From JAQXDR01 sp038138625 (GTDB lineage Bacteria > Pseudomonadota > Alphaproteobacteria > Rhodobacterales > Rhodobacteraceae): DNA of 11,940 bases. The stretch is taken from NCBI GenBank assembly GCA_038138625.1, contig JAYQEA010000116.1, forward strand, positions 1 to 11,940, given 5' to 3'. The notes under the pieces were generated by a model that saw nothing but the letters and a program-made list of their open reading frames with translations, had not been told where the DNA came from and made no database searches. The translations under genes were made by a program, and so were the position numbers. Every line of letters begins with the position of its first letter. Position 1 is the stretch's first letter. Shown here in pieces: positions 1-6,298 of this stretch.

Positions 1-192
1 GACCGTATCGTTCCCGTCACCAGCGACCACGTCATCATTGCCGTCTCCGGCGTCTATGTTGTCGTTGCCGTCCAGCCCGGAAATATCATCGTTGCCTTCT
101 AAAGCCTCGATTACGTCTGCATCCACTGTCCCGATAATATCGTCACGACCATCAGTCGTTGGCGGATTGCTGTTCGCGTTGAAAGTAGCCAT
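1..192 (-). CDS. RTX-type calcium-binding repeat protein, N-terminal fragment
   Basis: Reading leftwards from an ATG at 192-190, 64 codons stay open to the window edge; the rest of the gene lies outside. After a short polar head (MATFNANSNPPTTDG) the protein goes straight into acidic glycine-rich repeats: GND triplets recur every 9 residues at positions 33, 42, 51 and 60 (GNDDISGLD, GNDNIDAGD, GNDDVVAGD, GNDTV), with more degenerate units before them. This is the hemolysin-type nonapeptide that binds calcium in a parallel beta-roll. Such proteins are usually exported by type I secretion using a C-terminal signal, so no N-terminal signal peptide is expected and none is seen. The start is supported by AAGGTG (minus strand, 201-206) 8 nt upstream. 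The enzymatic or adhesive role, if any, cannot be judged from this fragment. It is too short for a standard ORF caller here but the repeat pattern is unmistakable. Confidence 0.85.
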   Translation of the reverse strand, partial: MATFNANSNPPTTDGRDDIIGTVDADVIEALEGNDDISGLDGNDNIDAGDGNDDVVAGDGNDTV

Positions 193-367
193 TTCTGTCG
201 CACCTTGTTTGAAAGACCCCAAACCCAGCGGACACCGACCACTGACACATTAGCGTCCAAGATTTCCCACAATATCTCCCAATATACATGGCAAAAATAA
301 GGCAAAATGGCAATTTTGATGATGTAACATGTGGATCAAAACTCTGTGAAATCACGTAAGTCCCTGA

Positions 368-381
368 CAAATATATATTTG
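368..381. promoter_or_regulatory. Perfect 14-bp AT-rich palindrome, possible operator
   Basis: CAAATATATATTTG reads identically on both strands. It lies about 176 bp upstream of the RTX start codon, within the spacer that must hold that gene's promoter. It could be an operator for a dimeric regulator, but the central ATATAT makes a chance palindrome fairly easy in AT-rich DNA. No regulator is identified. Confidence 0.3.
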
Positions 382-498
382 ATAAAGACTCAACTTTGAC
401 CATCTTCAACGACAGTTTGAGGCACAATGTTGTGATATATCAGCTTTGCACCCCATCAGCAGACATTAAACGAATCATATTCAGCACAGCCCGGAGCA

Positions 499-525
499 GA
501 AAAAGGACTCAGACAGTCTTTTTTT
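499..525. terminator. Candidate terminator hairpin downstream of ggt
   Basis: Arms AAAAAGGACT (500-509) and AGTCTTTTTT (515-524) flank a 5-nt loop and pair along 10 positions with one mismatch or wobble. A runs on one side and T runs on the other make it plausible in both directions. It begins about 17 nt past the ggt stop codon, where a minus-strand terminator is expected. On the minus strand the G:T position becomes an A:C mismatch, so the stem is weaker there than on the plus strand. Confidence 0.4.
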
Positions 526-541
526 GGCTCAAAAGTATATA

Positions 542-2119
542 TCAATATCCCAATGCGCATCCGTCCTTACGAGGATCGGAGGCACCAACCAAGACCCCAT
601 CATCACGAATTTCAATCGCTTGTGCTCCGCCAAGAGCTTCGTCGGGTACAACCACTTTATGGCCTTTGTCCAAAAGATCTGCGCGCACCTTTTCCGAATA
701 ACCCCTCTCAACCTTGAGAACATCGTTTTCGGCAAATAAACGTGGCCCATCCAATGCCGCCTGAAGCGGTAGCCCGTAATCGATAAGGGACGTGACAACC
801 CGTGCGTGACCTGCAGGCTGATACTGCCCCCCCATCACACCAAAGGGCATTATTACCTTTCCTTCCCGCGCCAGCATACCCGGAATGATCGTATGCATGG
901 GTCGTTTCCCCCCCTGCATTTCGTTGGGATGACCTTGCTCTAGGGAAAAACCAGCGCCGCGGTTTTGCAGTAAGATTCCAAATTTTTCAGACGCGATACC
1001 GGATCCAAAGCCATGGAAGATGGAATAGATCAAAGACACCGCCATCCGGTCTTTATCAACGACCGTAATATAGATTGTGTCACGGTGAACAGCCTCAGCC
1101 ACCTTGGCCACGCCTTGCAGAGCACGCGCGGGATCAATCAATGACGCTAGTTTTGCTGCGGTTTCCGGCGCCGTCATGTAATCCAGCTTTGTCATGGTTT
1201 CTGCATCTGAAAGAAACCGGTTCCGCGCATCATATGCCAGTTTTGTTGCCTCAGCTTCGATATGCGCGCGTTCTGCGCCCCATGGATCCATGGATGACAG
1301 GTCGAAATGGGAAAGAATGTTGAGCAATAAAAGAGCTGTGGCGCCCTGCCCGTTGGGCGGATGCTCTATCAGATCATGGCCTTTGTAGGGTCCACTGATG
1401 GGCTGCGTCGAAGTTGGACTGTTGGCAGCAAAATCCTCGGGCGTATGTTGACCCCCAACCGAGGTCAAAGCGGCCAGCATATCTTCGGCGACCTCACCGG
1501 TGTAGAAGGCATCGCGTCCATGTCGCGCAATTCGCCGCAGAACTTCGGCTTGTCCTGACAAGGCAAAACGCGCACCAACCTCAGGCGCCTGACCTTTTGT
1601 AAGGTACCACTCCCGTGCTGCCCCCTTCAAGACCTTAGCATTTGCGGTCCAATCAAATGCAACCCGCGGCGCGACAGGCACACCCTCGTCAAAGTAGCGG
1701 ATCGCAGGCGCCAAACTGTCAGACAAACCCAACTTGCCCCATGTGTCTGACAAGTGGCAAAAGCCGTCAATGGCTCCGGGAACGGTAACAGCTTCCGGAC
1801 CGTAGACCGGAACAACAGTATGGCCCTGAGCCCGCAGCGTCGCAGCATCTGCCGCCTTTGGCGCGCGACCCGATGCATTCAAAGCTGCAACATCATCACT
1901 CGATGGAGATTTAACGAGAGCAAAGCAATCGCCCCCGATCCCTGTCATCTGGGGTTCGCATACCCCCAGCAGGACGGCCCCGGCAATGGCCGCATCCATC
2001 GCATTGCCCCCGCGCTGAAGGATATCAATAGCTGCCTGTGCCGCCAAAGGATGAGATGTCGCGCACATACCGTTCATCGCAAAAACAGCAGATCGCCCCG
2101 GAAGGTGAAAATCACGCAT
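542..2119 (-). CDS. ggt: Gamma-glutamyltransferase family protein (Ntn hydrolase)
   Basis: A 525-residue member of the gamma-glutamyltransferase family, enzymes that cleave themselves into two chains and then use the newly exposed N-terminal threonine to hydrolyse or transfer gamma-glutamyl (or related amide) groups. Seen here: the N-terminal block HPLAAQAAIDILQRGGNAMDAAIA (from residue 23), GIGGDCFALV (60-69), NASGRAP (81-87, its Arg matching the substrate-carboxylate Arg of the family), the likely processing site before Thr348 in HRDTIYITVVDKD, GGKRPMHTIIP (403-413), GVMGGQYQPAGHARVV (427-442) and the family C-terminus SDPRKDG-CALGY. There is no signal peptide, so it is probably cytoplasmic, unlike the periplasmic E. 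coli Ggt. The GSPGG motif of classical GGT is replaced by GVMGG, as I recall for the oxamate amidohydrolase (HpxW)-like branch, so the true substrate is uncertain. The ATG at 2119 has only a weak GGGG upstream. Confidence 0.9.
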   Translation of the reverse strand: MRDFHLPGRSAVFAMNGMCATSHPLAAQAAIDILQRGGNAMDAAIAGAVLLGVCEPQMTGIGGDCFALVKSPSSDDVAALNASGRAPKAADAATLRAQGHTVVPVYGPEAVTVPGAIDGFCHLSDTWGKLGLSDSLAPAIRYFDEGVPVAPRVAFDWTANAKVLKGAAREWYLTKGQAPEVGARFALSGQAEVLRRIARHGRDAFYTGEVAEDMLAALTSVGGQHTPEDFAANSPTSTQPISGPYKGHDLIEHPPNGQGATALLLLNILSHFDLSSMDPWGAERAHIEAEATKLAYDARNRFLSDAETMTKLDYMTAPETAAKLASLIDPARALQGVAKVAEAVHRDTIYITVVDKDRMAVSLIYSIFHGFGSGIASEKFGILLQNRGAGFSLEQGHPNEMQGGKRPMHTIIPGMLAREGKVIMPFGVMGGQYQPAGHARVVTSLIDYGLPLQAALDGPRLFAENDVLKVERGYSEKVRADLLDKGHKVVVPDEALGGAQAIEIRDDGVLVGASDPRKDGCALGY

Positions 2120-2154
2120 ATACAGCCCCGTTTGTGTGGAATTTATTTAAGCTG

Positions 2155-2182
2155 AACATAAGCGTATAGAGACTGTGGGCAA
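2155..2182 (-). promoter_or_regulatory. Possible ggt promoter
   Basis: On the minus strand TTGCCC (2182-2177) and TATGTT (2160-2155) are separated by 16 nt, each matching 4 of 6 positions of the sigma-70-type consensus, about 36 nt before the ggt start codon. A better -35 word, TTGACC (2188-2183), lies just upstream but at poor spacing. It is a weak prediction. Confidence 0.25.
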
Positions 2183-2277
2183 GGTCAATGGCAGTCCAGC
2201 TATGGTCCCGGCACCGGTTCGCGTGAGATGGGGGCTGTTGGCGCCCAGTGCCGGGATAAGCTGTAGCAGCTTTGAAC
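2183..2277. repeat. Long imperfect inverted repeat, possible structured RNA
   Basis: In the divergent spacer between ggt and comM, TCCCGGCAC (2206-2214) is matched by the perfect complement GTGCCGGGA (2248-2256), 33 nt apart. Moving outward, CAGCT (2197-2201) pairs with AGCTG (2259-2263) across a small internal loop. After an unpaired bubble of similar size on both sides, GGTCAA (2183-2188) pairs with TTGAAC (2272-2277) with one mismatch. The two outer arms are thus collinear and fold into a rod of about 95 nt. A local alternative hairpin, AAGCTG-TAG-CAGCTT (2258-2272), competes with the outer part. The symmetry does not reveal the transcribed strand. No T-run follows either side, so it is not a simple terminator. 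It could be a small RNA, a leader structure for ggt, or a repeated palindromic element. Confidence 0.5.
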
Positions 2278-2404
2278 ATCTGTATGCTTTGGAAATTTGG
2301 CGCGAATAAGGAGCGCTCACGGCGAATCCGTAACAATGCTTTGGCGCATCTAAGTCTGTTCTGTCCATTTTTAGTTAACTATTCCTAAAGACATTTTTAT
2401 CAAC

Positions 2405-3931
2405 GTGCCGAATATGGGATCCACAGCCTTTACCGTCGCATTCGAAGGCGCCGAAGCGCGCCCCGTTGAGGTGCAATGCGCCATCACTGCGGGCTTGCCC
2501 GGTTTTGCAATCGTAGGCCTTCCAGATAAAGCGGTCTCCGAAGCCCGTGACAGAATTCGCAGCGCGCTGACATCTTTGTCTGTTGCCATGCCATCACGGC
2601 GCATTACGGTGAATTTGTCACCTGCAGATTTACCAAAAGAAGGATCACATTTCGATTTACCGATTGCCTTGGCGCTTTTGGCGGCAATCGGCGCACTGCC
2701 TTCGGACAAGGTTACCAATAGCGTTGCAATCGGTGAGTTGGCACTCGACGGAACACTTGGTGCCGTTGCGGGGGCCCTGCCGGCTGCCGTGACGGCGACC
2801 GAGCTGGGTAAAACGCTCATTTGCCCCCAGTCTTCCAGTGCAGAGGCTGCTTGGGCTGGTTCGGATAACGTCATTGGCGCCAAAAGTCTACTTGATGTGA
2901 TGCGGCACTTTTCTGGTCAGCATCCGCTGCCTCCAAGTAGGCCCCAGAATATCAACCCTCGGTCACACGGGCCTGAATTACGCGATGTCCGTGGTCAAGA
3001 ACGGGCAAAACGCGCTTTGGAAATTGCAGCGGCAGGCAGACACCACCTTTTGATGGTGGGCACGCCCGGCTCGGGCAAATCCATGCTGGCCGCCCGCTTG
3101 CCCGGTTTGATGCCTTTAATGGATGCTCATGAAGCGTTAGAGACTTCGATGATCCACTCTATAGCGGGATTGCTGGGCACAAACGGATTGACCGTCACCA
3201 GACCTTTTCGAGATCCGCACCATACCGCATCGGTCGCGGCTCTTGTCGGCGGTGGGCGCGGTGCACGTCCCGGCGAAATAAGCCTTGCACATAATGGTGT
3301 TCTGTTTCTGGATGAGCTTCCGGAATTTCCGCGCACCGCGTTAGAAACCCTGCGCCAACCGATCGAAACCGGACATGTGATGGTGTCACGCGCCAATGCT
3401 CACGTGACCTACCCAAGCCGATTTTTGCTGGTTGCGGCAGCCAATCCCTGCCGCTGTGGATACCTGAGCGAAGCAGACCGCGCCTGTTCACGCGCGCCGG
3501 TCTGCGGCGAAGACTACATGGCAAAAATATCCGGCCCTCTTATGGACAGGTTTGATTTGCGCCTCGATGTCCCACCAGTCGCATTGCAAGATCTGGAACT
3601 GCCCCCGTCAGGACCCACCTCGGCCGAGGTAGCGCTGCGCGTTGCAAAAGCCCGCGAGGTGCAAAAAAGCCGATATAAAGACGCGCCAGACGTTCAAACA
3701 AACGCGGATGCCAGCGGCGATCTGTTATCCGAAGTCGCTGAGTTGGGTCCGGATGGCAAAAACCTATTGTTGCGTGCCGGAACAAAATTCGGTCTGTCTG
3801 CCCGAGGCTATCACCGTGTTTTGCGTATCGCCCGAACAATCGCGGATCTCGCAGGTTCGGACCAGATCGAACTGCCTCATCTCGCAGAAGCAATTGGATT
3901 CAGGCTGGTGCCACCGCGCAAACGCACTTAG
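2405..3931 (+). CDS. comM: ComM/YifB-family Mg chelatase-like AAA+ ATPase
   Basis: A 508-residue protein of the ComM (YifB) family, a hexameric AAA+ helicase that drives branch migration of incoming DNA during natural transformation in Vibrio and Haemophilus. Domains seen in order: an N-terminal ChlI/Lon-S5-like domain (about 18-170, with GLPGFAIVGLPDKAVSEARDRI and the LSPADLPKEGSHFDLPIAL signature), the AAA+ module with Walker A GTPGSGKS (219-226), Walker B GVLFLDELPEF (298-308), NPCRCGY (347-353) and the arginine-containing SGPLMDRFDL (376-385), then a Mg-chelatase C-terminal domain ending LAEAIGFR. Cys349, Cys351, Cys361 and Cys367 form the usual cysteine cluster. The start is a GTG at 2405; an ATG three codons later (2414) is an equal alternative, and neither has a good Shine-Dalgarno sequence. 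The gene stands alone, diverging from ggt and converging on gshB. Confidence 0.95.
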   Translation: MPNMGSTAFTVAFEGAEARPVEVQCAITAGLPGFAIVGLPDKAVSEARDRIRSALTSLSVAMPSRRITVNLSPADLPKEGSHFDLPIALALLAAIGALPSDKVTNSVAIGELALDGTLGAVAGALPAAVTATELGKTLICPQSSSAEAAWAGSDNVIGAKSLLDVMRHFSGQHPLPPSRPQNINPRSHGPELRDVRGQERAKRALEIAAAGRHHLLMVGTPGSGKSMLAARLPGLMPLMDAHEALETSMIHSIAGLLGTNGLTVTRPFRDPHHTASVAALVGGGRGARPGEISLAHNGVLFLDELPEFPRTALETLRQPIETGHVMVSRANAHVTYPSRFLLVAAANPCRCGYLSEADRACSRAPVCGEDYMAKISGPLMDRFDLRLDVPPVALQDLELPPSGPTSAEVALRVAKAREVQKSRYKDAPDVQTNADASGDLLSEVAELGPDGKNLLLRAGTKFGLSARGYHRVLRIARTIADLAGSDQIELPHLAEAIGFRLVPPRKRT

Positions 3932-4866
3932 CCCTGCCGCCGCTGCGCGATCGCATCCCAGATTTTTCCTGCAACGTTGATTCCATCAAAACGCTCCAGT
4001 TCTTGGATCCCAGTAGGCGAGGTCACGTTGATTTCGGTAAGCCGATCTCCAATCACATCTATGCCGACGAAAACCTGTCCCTTTTCGCGTAACAATGGGC
4101 CTATTTCTGCACATATTTCCAGATCCCGGTCACTAAGATCAATCTTTTCCGGACGCCCGCCTACATGCATGTTCGACCGGGTCTCTCCAAGGGCGGGGAC
4201 CCTATTGATTGCACCGACCGGCTCTCCGTCGACAAGAATAACGCGCTTGTCGCCATTGACGACTGCTGGCAAAAATTTCTGAACGATGAGCGGTTCACGC
4301 GAAAACCCCGTGAACAATTCAAAAAGAGAGCTGAGATTGCTATCGTTTGGTTTAAGCCGGAAAACCCCCGCGCCACCGTTACCATAAAGCGGTTTAACGA
4401 TCACGTCGCCATGACGATCACGAAAATTGCGGATTGTCTCAAGATCCCTTGCTATCGCTGTGGGGGGGGTCAGATTGGGAAAATCCAAAACCAGAAGCTT
4501 TTCGGGATAATTGCGAACCCAGAACGGGTTATTCACAACGAGGGTTGTTGCCGCCAATCGATCCAGCAAATGCGTTGTCGTGATATAGAACATGTCAAAC
4601 GGGGGGTCCTGACGCAACCAAACAACATCGAACTGTGACAGATCAACCTCACGTTCCGGTCCGAGACTGGCGTGATCTGTTGCAATACGCTGGACCGTCA
4701 GATCATGACCCCGCGCGATAATTCGCCCTTCGTCATAGGCCAGTTTTTCAGGCGTGTAGTAAAACAGCGAATATCCCCGCGCCTGCGCTTCCTCTGCAAG
4801 ACGGAATGTGCTGTCTGCGTTAATATCAATGGGACCAATCGGGTCCATCTGAAATGCGATTTTCAT
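3928..4866 (-). CDS. gshB: Glutathione synthetase
   Basis: A 312-residue ATP-grasp enzyme that joins gamma-glutamylcysteine and glycine, using ATP, to make glutathione in the cytoplasm. The length agrees with E. coli GshB (316). Seen in the sequence: the N-terminal MKIAFQMDPIGPIDINADSTF, FVVWLRQDPPFD-like segment (VVWLRQDPPFDMFYITTTHLLD, 81-102), VNNPFWVRNYPEKL (111-124), the glycine-rich ATP-binding loop VKPLYGNGGAG (157-167), GDKRVILVDG (205-214), RSNMHVGG (230-237), FVGIDVIG (266-273) and the metal-binding EINVTSPTGIQELE (278-291). The start ATG at 4866 is preceded by AGGGG about 10 nt upstream. Its stop codon overlaps that of the convergent comM. The partner gshA is not in the window. It lies downstream of yraN and rsmI on the same strand, separated from yraN by 133 bp, so it may have its own promoter. 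Confidence 0.97.
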   Translation of the reverse strand: MKIAFQMDPIGPIDINADSTFRLAEEAQARGYSLFYYTPEKLAYDEGRIIARGHDLTVQRIATDHASLGPEREVDLSQFDVVWLRQDPPFDMFYITTTHLLDRLAATTLVVNNPFWVRNYPEKLLVLDFPNLTPPTAIARDLETIRNFRDRHGDVIVKPLYGNGGAGVFRLKPNDSNLSSLFELFTGFSREPLIVQKFLPAVVNGDKRVILVDGEPVGAINRVPALGETRSNMHVGGRPEKIDLSDRDLEICAEIGPLLREKGQVFVGIDVIGDRLTEINVTSPTGIQELERFDGINVAGKIWDAIAQRRQG

Positions 4867-4963
4867 TGCTGTTGCCCCTACCGATTACCCGTGTGTAGAT
4901 GGCCCATCAATCCAAAGGGTTCAACGGGTAAGCTCGAACGCACGACAGATCCCCCGACCTAAT

Positions 4964-4985
4964 CGATAATTTTGGCAAAAAATCG
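4964..4985. repeat. AT-rich inverted repeat between yraN and gshB
   Basis: CGAT (4964-4967) and ATCG (4982-4985) flank TTTTG-G-CAAAA (4970-4980). It falls 15 nt past the yraN stop and about 100 nt upstream of gshB on the minus strand. It could be a weak terminator or a regulator site for gshB; the T/A runs sit inside the stem rather than after it, so it is not a textbook terminator. Confidence 0.3.
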
Positions 4986-4999
4986 GCCACAAAGTTTGG

Positions 5000-5374
5000 T
5001 CAGTCACCCCAAAACGCGTTTTGCAGCACCTCAACGTGACCGACCTTATCGACGAGAGCCACATCAAACCGTGACGGGGTTAACGTTCCCATCGGCTGGG
5101 TGCTGAGGTACTCGGACGCAGCTGCAACGATTCGGGTGATCTGGCGATGGGACAGGGATTGCGCAGCGTGATGGAAGCTTGAACTTTTCTTGACTTCTAC
5201 GAACACCAGTTCTTCACCGTCCTCAACAATCAGGTCAATTTCTCCACCTTTGCCGCGCCACCGCATATTATCAATCCGACAGCCTTGGCGCGCATACCAA
5301 TGCGCCGCAGACTTTTCTGCCGCAACCCCCGCGTGGTAGTTTGTCAACGAACGCTGACTGATTGCCTTAGTCAC
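5000..5374 (-). CDS. yraN: YraN family protein (UPF0102), predicted nuclease fold
   Basis: A 124-residue YraN/UPF0102 protein, usual length for the family. The family has a restriction-endonuclease-like (PD-D/E-XK) fold and unknown function. The core is clear: an N-terminal helix with Glu20 (GVAAEKSAAHWYARQG), GKGGEIDLIVEDGEELVFVEVK (residues 41-62) supplying Glu45, Asp47, Glu60 and Lys62, then the helix SLSHRQITRIVAAASEYL and RFDVALVD (102-109). The start is a GTG at 5374, whose first eight bases are the last eight of rsmI (GTGACTAA), with AGGA about 11 nt upstream inside rsmI. This indicates translational coupling. The rsmI-yraN association is widespread in proteobacteria, but the biochemical role of YraN remains unproven. 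Confidence 0.92.
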   Translation of the reverse strand: MTKAISQRSLTNYHAGVAAEKSAAHWYARQGCRIDNMRWRGKGGEIDLIVEDGEELVFVEVKKSSSFHHAAQSLSHRQITRIVAAASEYLSTQPMGTLTPSRFDVALVDKVGHVEVLQNAFWGD

Positions 5375-6224
5375 TTTTGTTCATCCTCATGGCCATTTGG
5401 TAGATTTGCCTGCGTGGCAGACCAAAAGCATTGGACACAATCGTTGCAGCATCTTTTACCGTATGTGCCGTCAGTGCGTCTCTTAGCGCGGCCTCCACTT
5501 CTAATTCGTTAACAGCTGCGGTGTCTCCACGTTCGATAAGCAACACGATTTCACCTTTAGGCGGTGAATCTACGTACCGTTCTGCGAGCGACGTTAGTCG
5601 GCCTCGCAAACATTCTTCGAACTTCTTGGTCAATTCACGGCATACGACGGCGGGGCGGTCGCCTAACACGTCGGCAGCATCCGCGAGTGTAGCCGCCAGG
5701 CGCTTGGGGCTTTCATACAGGATCAGCGTCGCAGGGATGGGCCCAAGTTCGACCAGTGCCTTGCGACGGGCAGTCGATCCATTGGGAAGAAAACCCGCAA
5801 ATAATAACCGATCAGATGGCAATCCGGCAACTGTCACCGCCGCCGCAAGAGCTGTTGCTCCGGGCGCGGTTGTGACATTGTGGCCTTCGGTTATCGCGCT
5901 ACGCACAAGATCAAAGCCGGGGTCTGCTATCATGGGTGTTCCCGCATCAGACGCATAAGCCACTGACTGACCACTTTGCAAAGCTTGCAAAAGCCGGGGA
6001 CGCGCACGGGTGCCGTTGTGATCGTGATAGGCAACCAAAGGACGATCACCGATTGGAATATTGTGGATTTGTAAAAGACGTCGCAGGTTACGTGTGTCCT
6101 CTGCGGCCAAAACATCAGCAGAAGCCAATACGTCCAAAGCGCGCAATGTAATATCACGCGCATTCCCTATAGGTGTGGCAACCATGTACAAACCCGCAGG
6201 CAATACTTCAGTATGAGGTTTCAT
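5367..6224 (-). CDS. rsmI: 16S rRNA (cytidine1402-2'-O)-methyltransferase RsmI
   Basis: A 285-residue tetrapyrrole-methylase-fold enzyme (E. coli RsmI has 286) that uses S-adenosylmethionine to methylate the 2'-hydroxyl of C1402 in 16S rRNA, near the ribosomal P site. Diagnostic motifs: VATPIGNARDIT (15-26), AAEDTRNLRRLL (40-51), SDAGTPMIADPG (92-103), PGATALAAA (121-129), FAGFLP (142-147), YESPKRL (170-176) and CRELTKKFEE (195-204), followed by KGEIVLLIE (223-231). The tail from about residue 243 resembles the small helix-turn-helix end common in this family. The ATG at 6224 has a good AAAGGA site (6233-6238) 8 nt upstream. It is the first gene of a leftward rsmI-yraN unit and diverges from the LpoA-like gene. 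Confidence 0.96.
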   Translation of the reverse strand: MKPHTEVLPAGLYMVATPIGNARDITLRALDVLASADVLAAEDTRNLRRLLQIHNIPIGDRPLVAYHDHNGTRARPRLLQALQSGQSVAYASDAGTPMIADPGFDLVRSAITEGHNVTTAPGATALAAAVTVAGLPSDRLLFAGFLPNGSTARRKALVELGPIPATLILYESPKRLAATLADAADVLGDRPAVVCRELTKKFEECLRGRLTSLAERYVDSPPKGEIVLLIERGDTAAVNELEVEAALRDALTAHTVKDAATIVSNAFGLPRRQIYQMAMRMNKSD

Positions 6225-6298
6225 GGCTGGCGTCCTTTGTCACGGCAGGTATGATCGCGCCCAACAACCTTATAGCACCGCAGTCAGGGAGCTCCGCC
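6225..6298. promoter_or_regulatory. Short divergent promoter region, rsmI / LpoA-like gene
   Basis: Only 74 bp separate the two start codons, so promoters for both directions must sit here or extend into the genes. On the minus strand TATAAG (6274-6269) is a fair -10 for rsmI, but no matching -35 is evident at normal spacing. On the plus strand TATGAT (6250-6255) is a good -10 word, again without a clear -35. AGGGAG (6286-6291) is a strong ribosome binding site 7 nt before the ATG at 6299. Confidence 0.3.

Larger units (their letters stand above)
193..541. promoter_or_regulatory. AT-rich spacer upstream of the RTX gene
   Basis: This 349-bp gap separates the end of ggt from the start of the RTX gene, both on the minus strand, so it should carry the RTX promoter and the ggt terminator. 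It is clearly more AT-rich than the flanking genes. Visible structure: a perfect 14-bp palindrome CAAATATATATTTG at 368-381, a CACAA-TG-TTGTG inverted repeat at 423-434, a CAAAAT-GGCA-ATTTTG inverted repeat at 303-318, and repeated GGCAAAA words at 290-310. I see no -35/-10 pair good enough to name a promoter. Short ORFs crossing the gap (for example 396-701 plus and 152-427 minus) look like noise: no ribosome binding site and no recognisable protein. Confidence 0.45.

Noticed and set aside
2183..2277. Resemblance of the minus strand (GTGCCGGGA followed by TAGCTGG) to the 3' strand of E. coli 4.5S SRP RNA as I remember it
   Set aside because: The essential apical part of SRP RNA, with the GGAA tetraloop and the adjoining conserved AGCAGC-type loop, is missing from both strands of this spacer, so I do not call ffs.
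2112..2368. Two overlapping minus-strand ORFs of 73-74 codons in the ggt-comM spacer
   Set aside because: No Shine-Dalgarno site, no recognisable protein, and they run across the inverted repeat, which better explains the sequence.
2371..2883. 170-codon minus-strand ORF opposite the start of comM
   Set aside because: Ala/Ser-rich antisense translation with no family resemblance; the conserved ComM N-terminus occupies the other strand.
4165..4638. 157-codon plus-strand ORF inside gshB
   Set aside because: It lies entirely opposite a well-conserved gene, shows no recognisable domain and has no ribosome binding site; it is a shadow of gshB codon use.
5431..5958. 175-codon plus-strand ORF inside rsmI
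   Set aside because: Low-complexity Ser/Ala/Thr-rich translation typical of the reverse complement of a GC-rich gene; rsmI explains the region fully.
6173..6298. In-frame upstream extension of the LpoA-like gene (42 more codons)
   Set aside because: It would overlap the start of rsmI and place the signal peptide far from the N-terminus; the ATG at 6299 has a strong AGGGAG site at ideal spacing.
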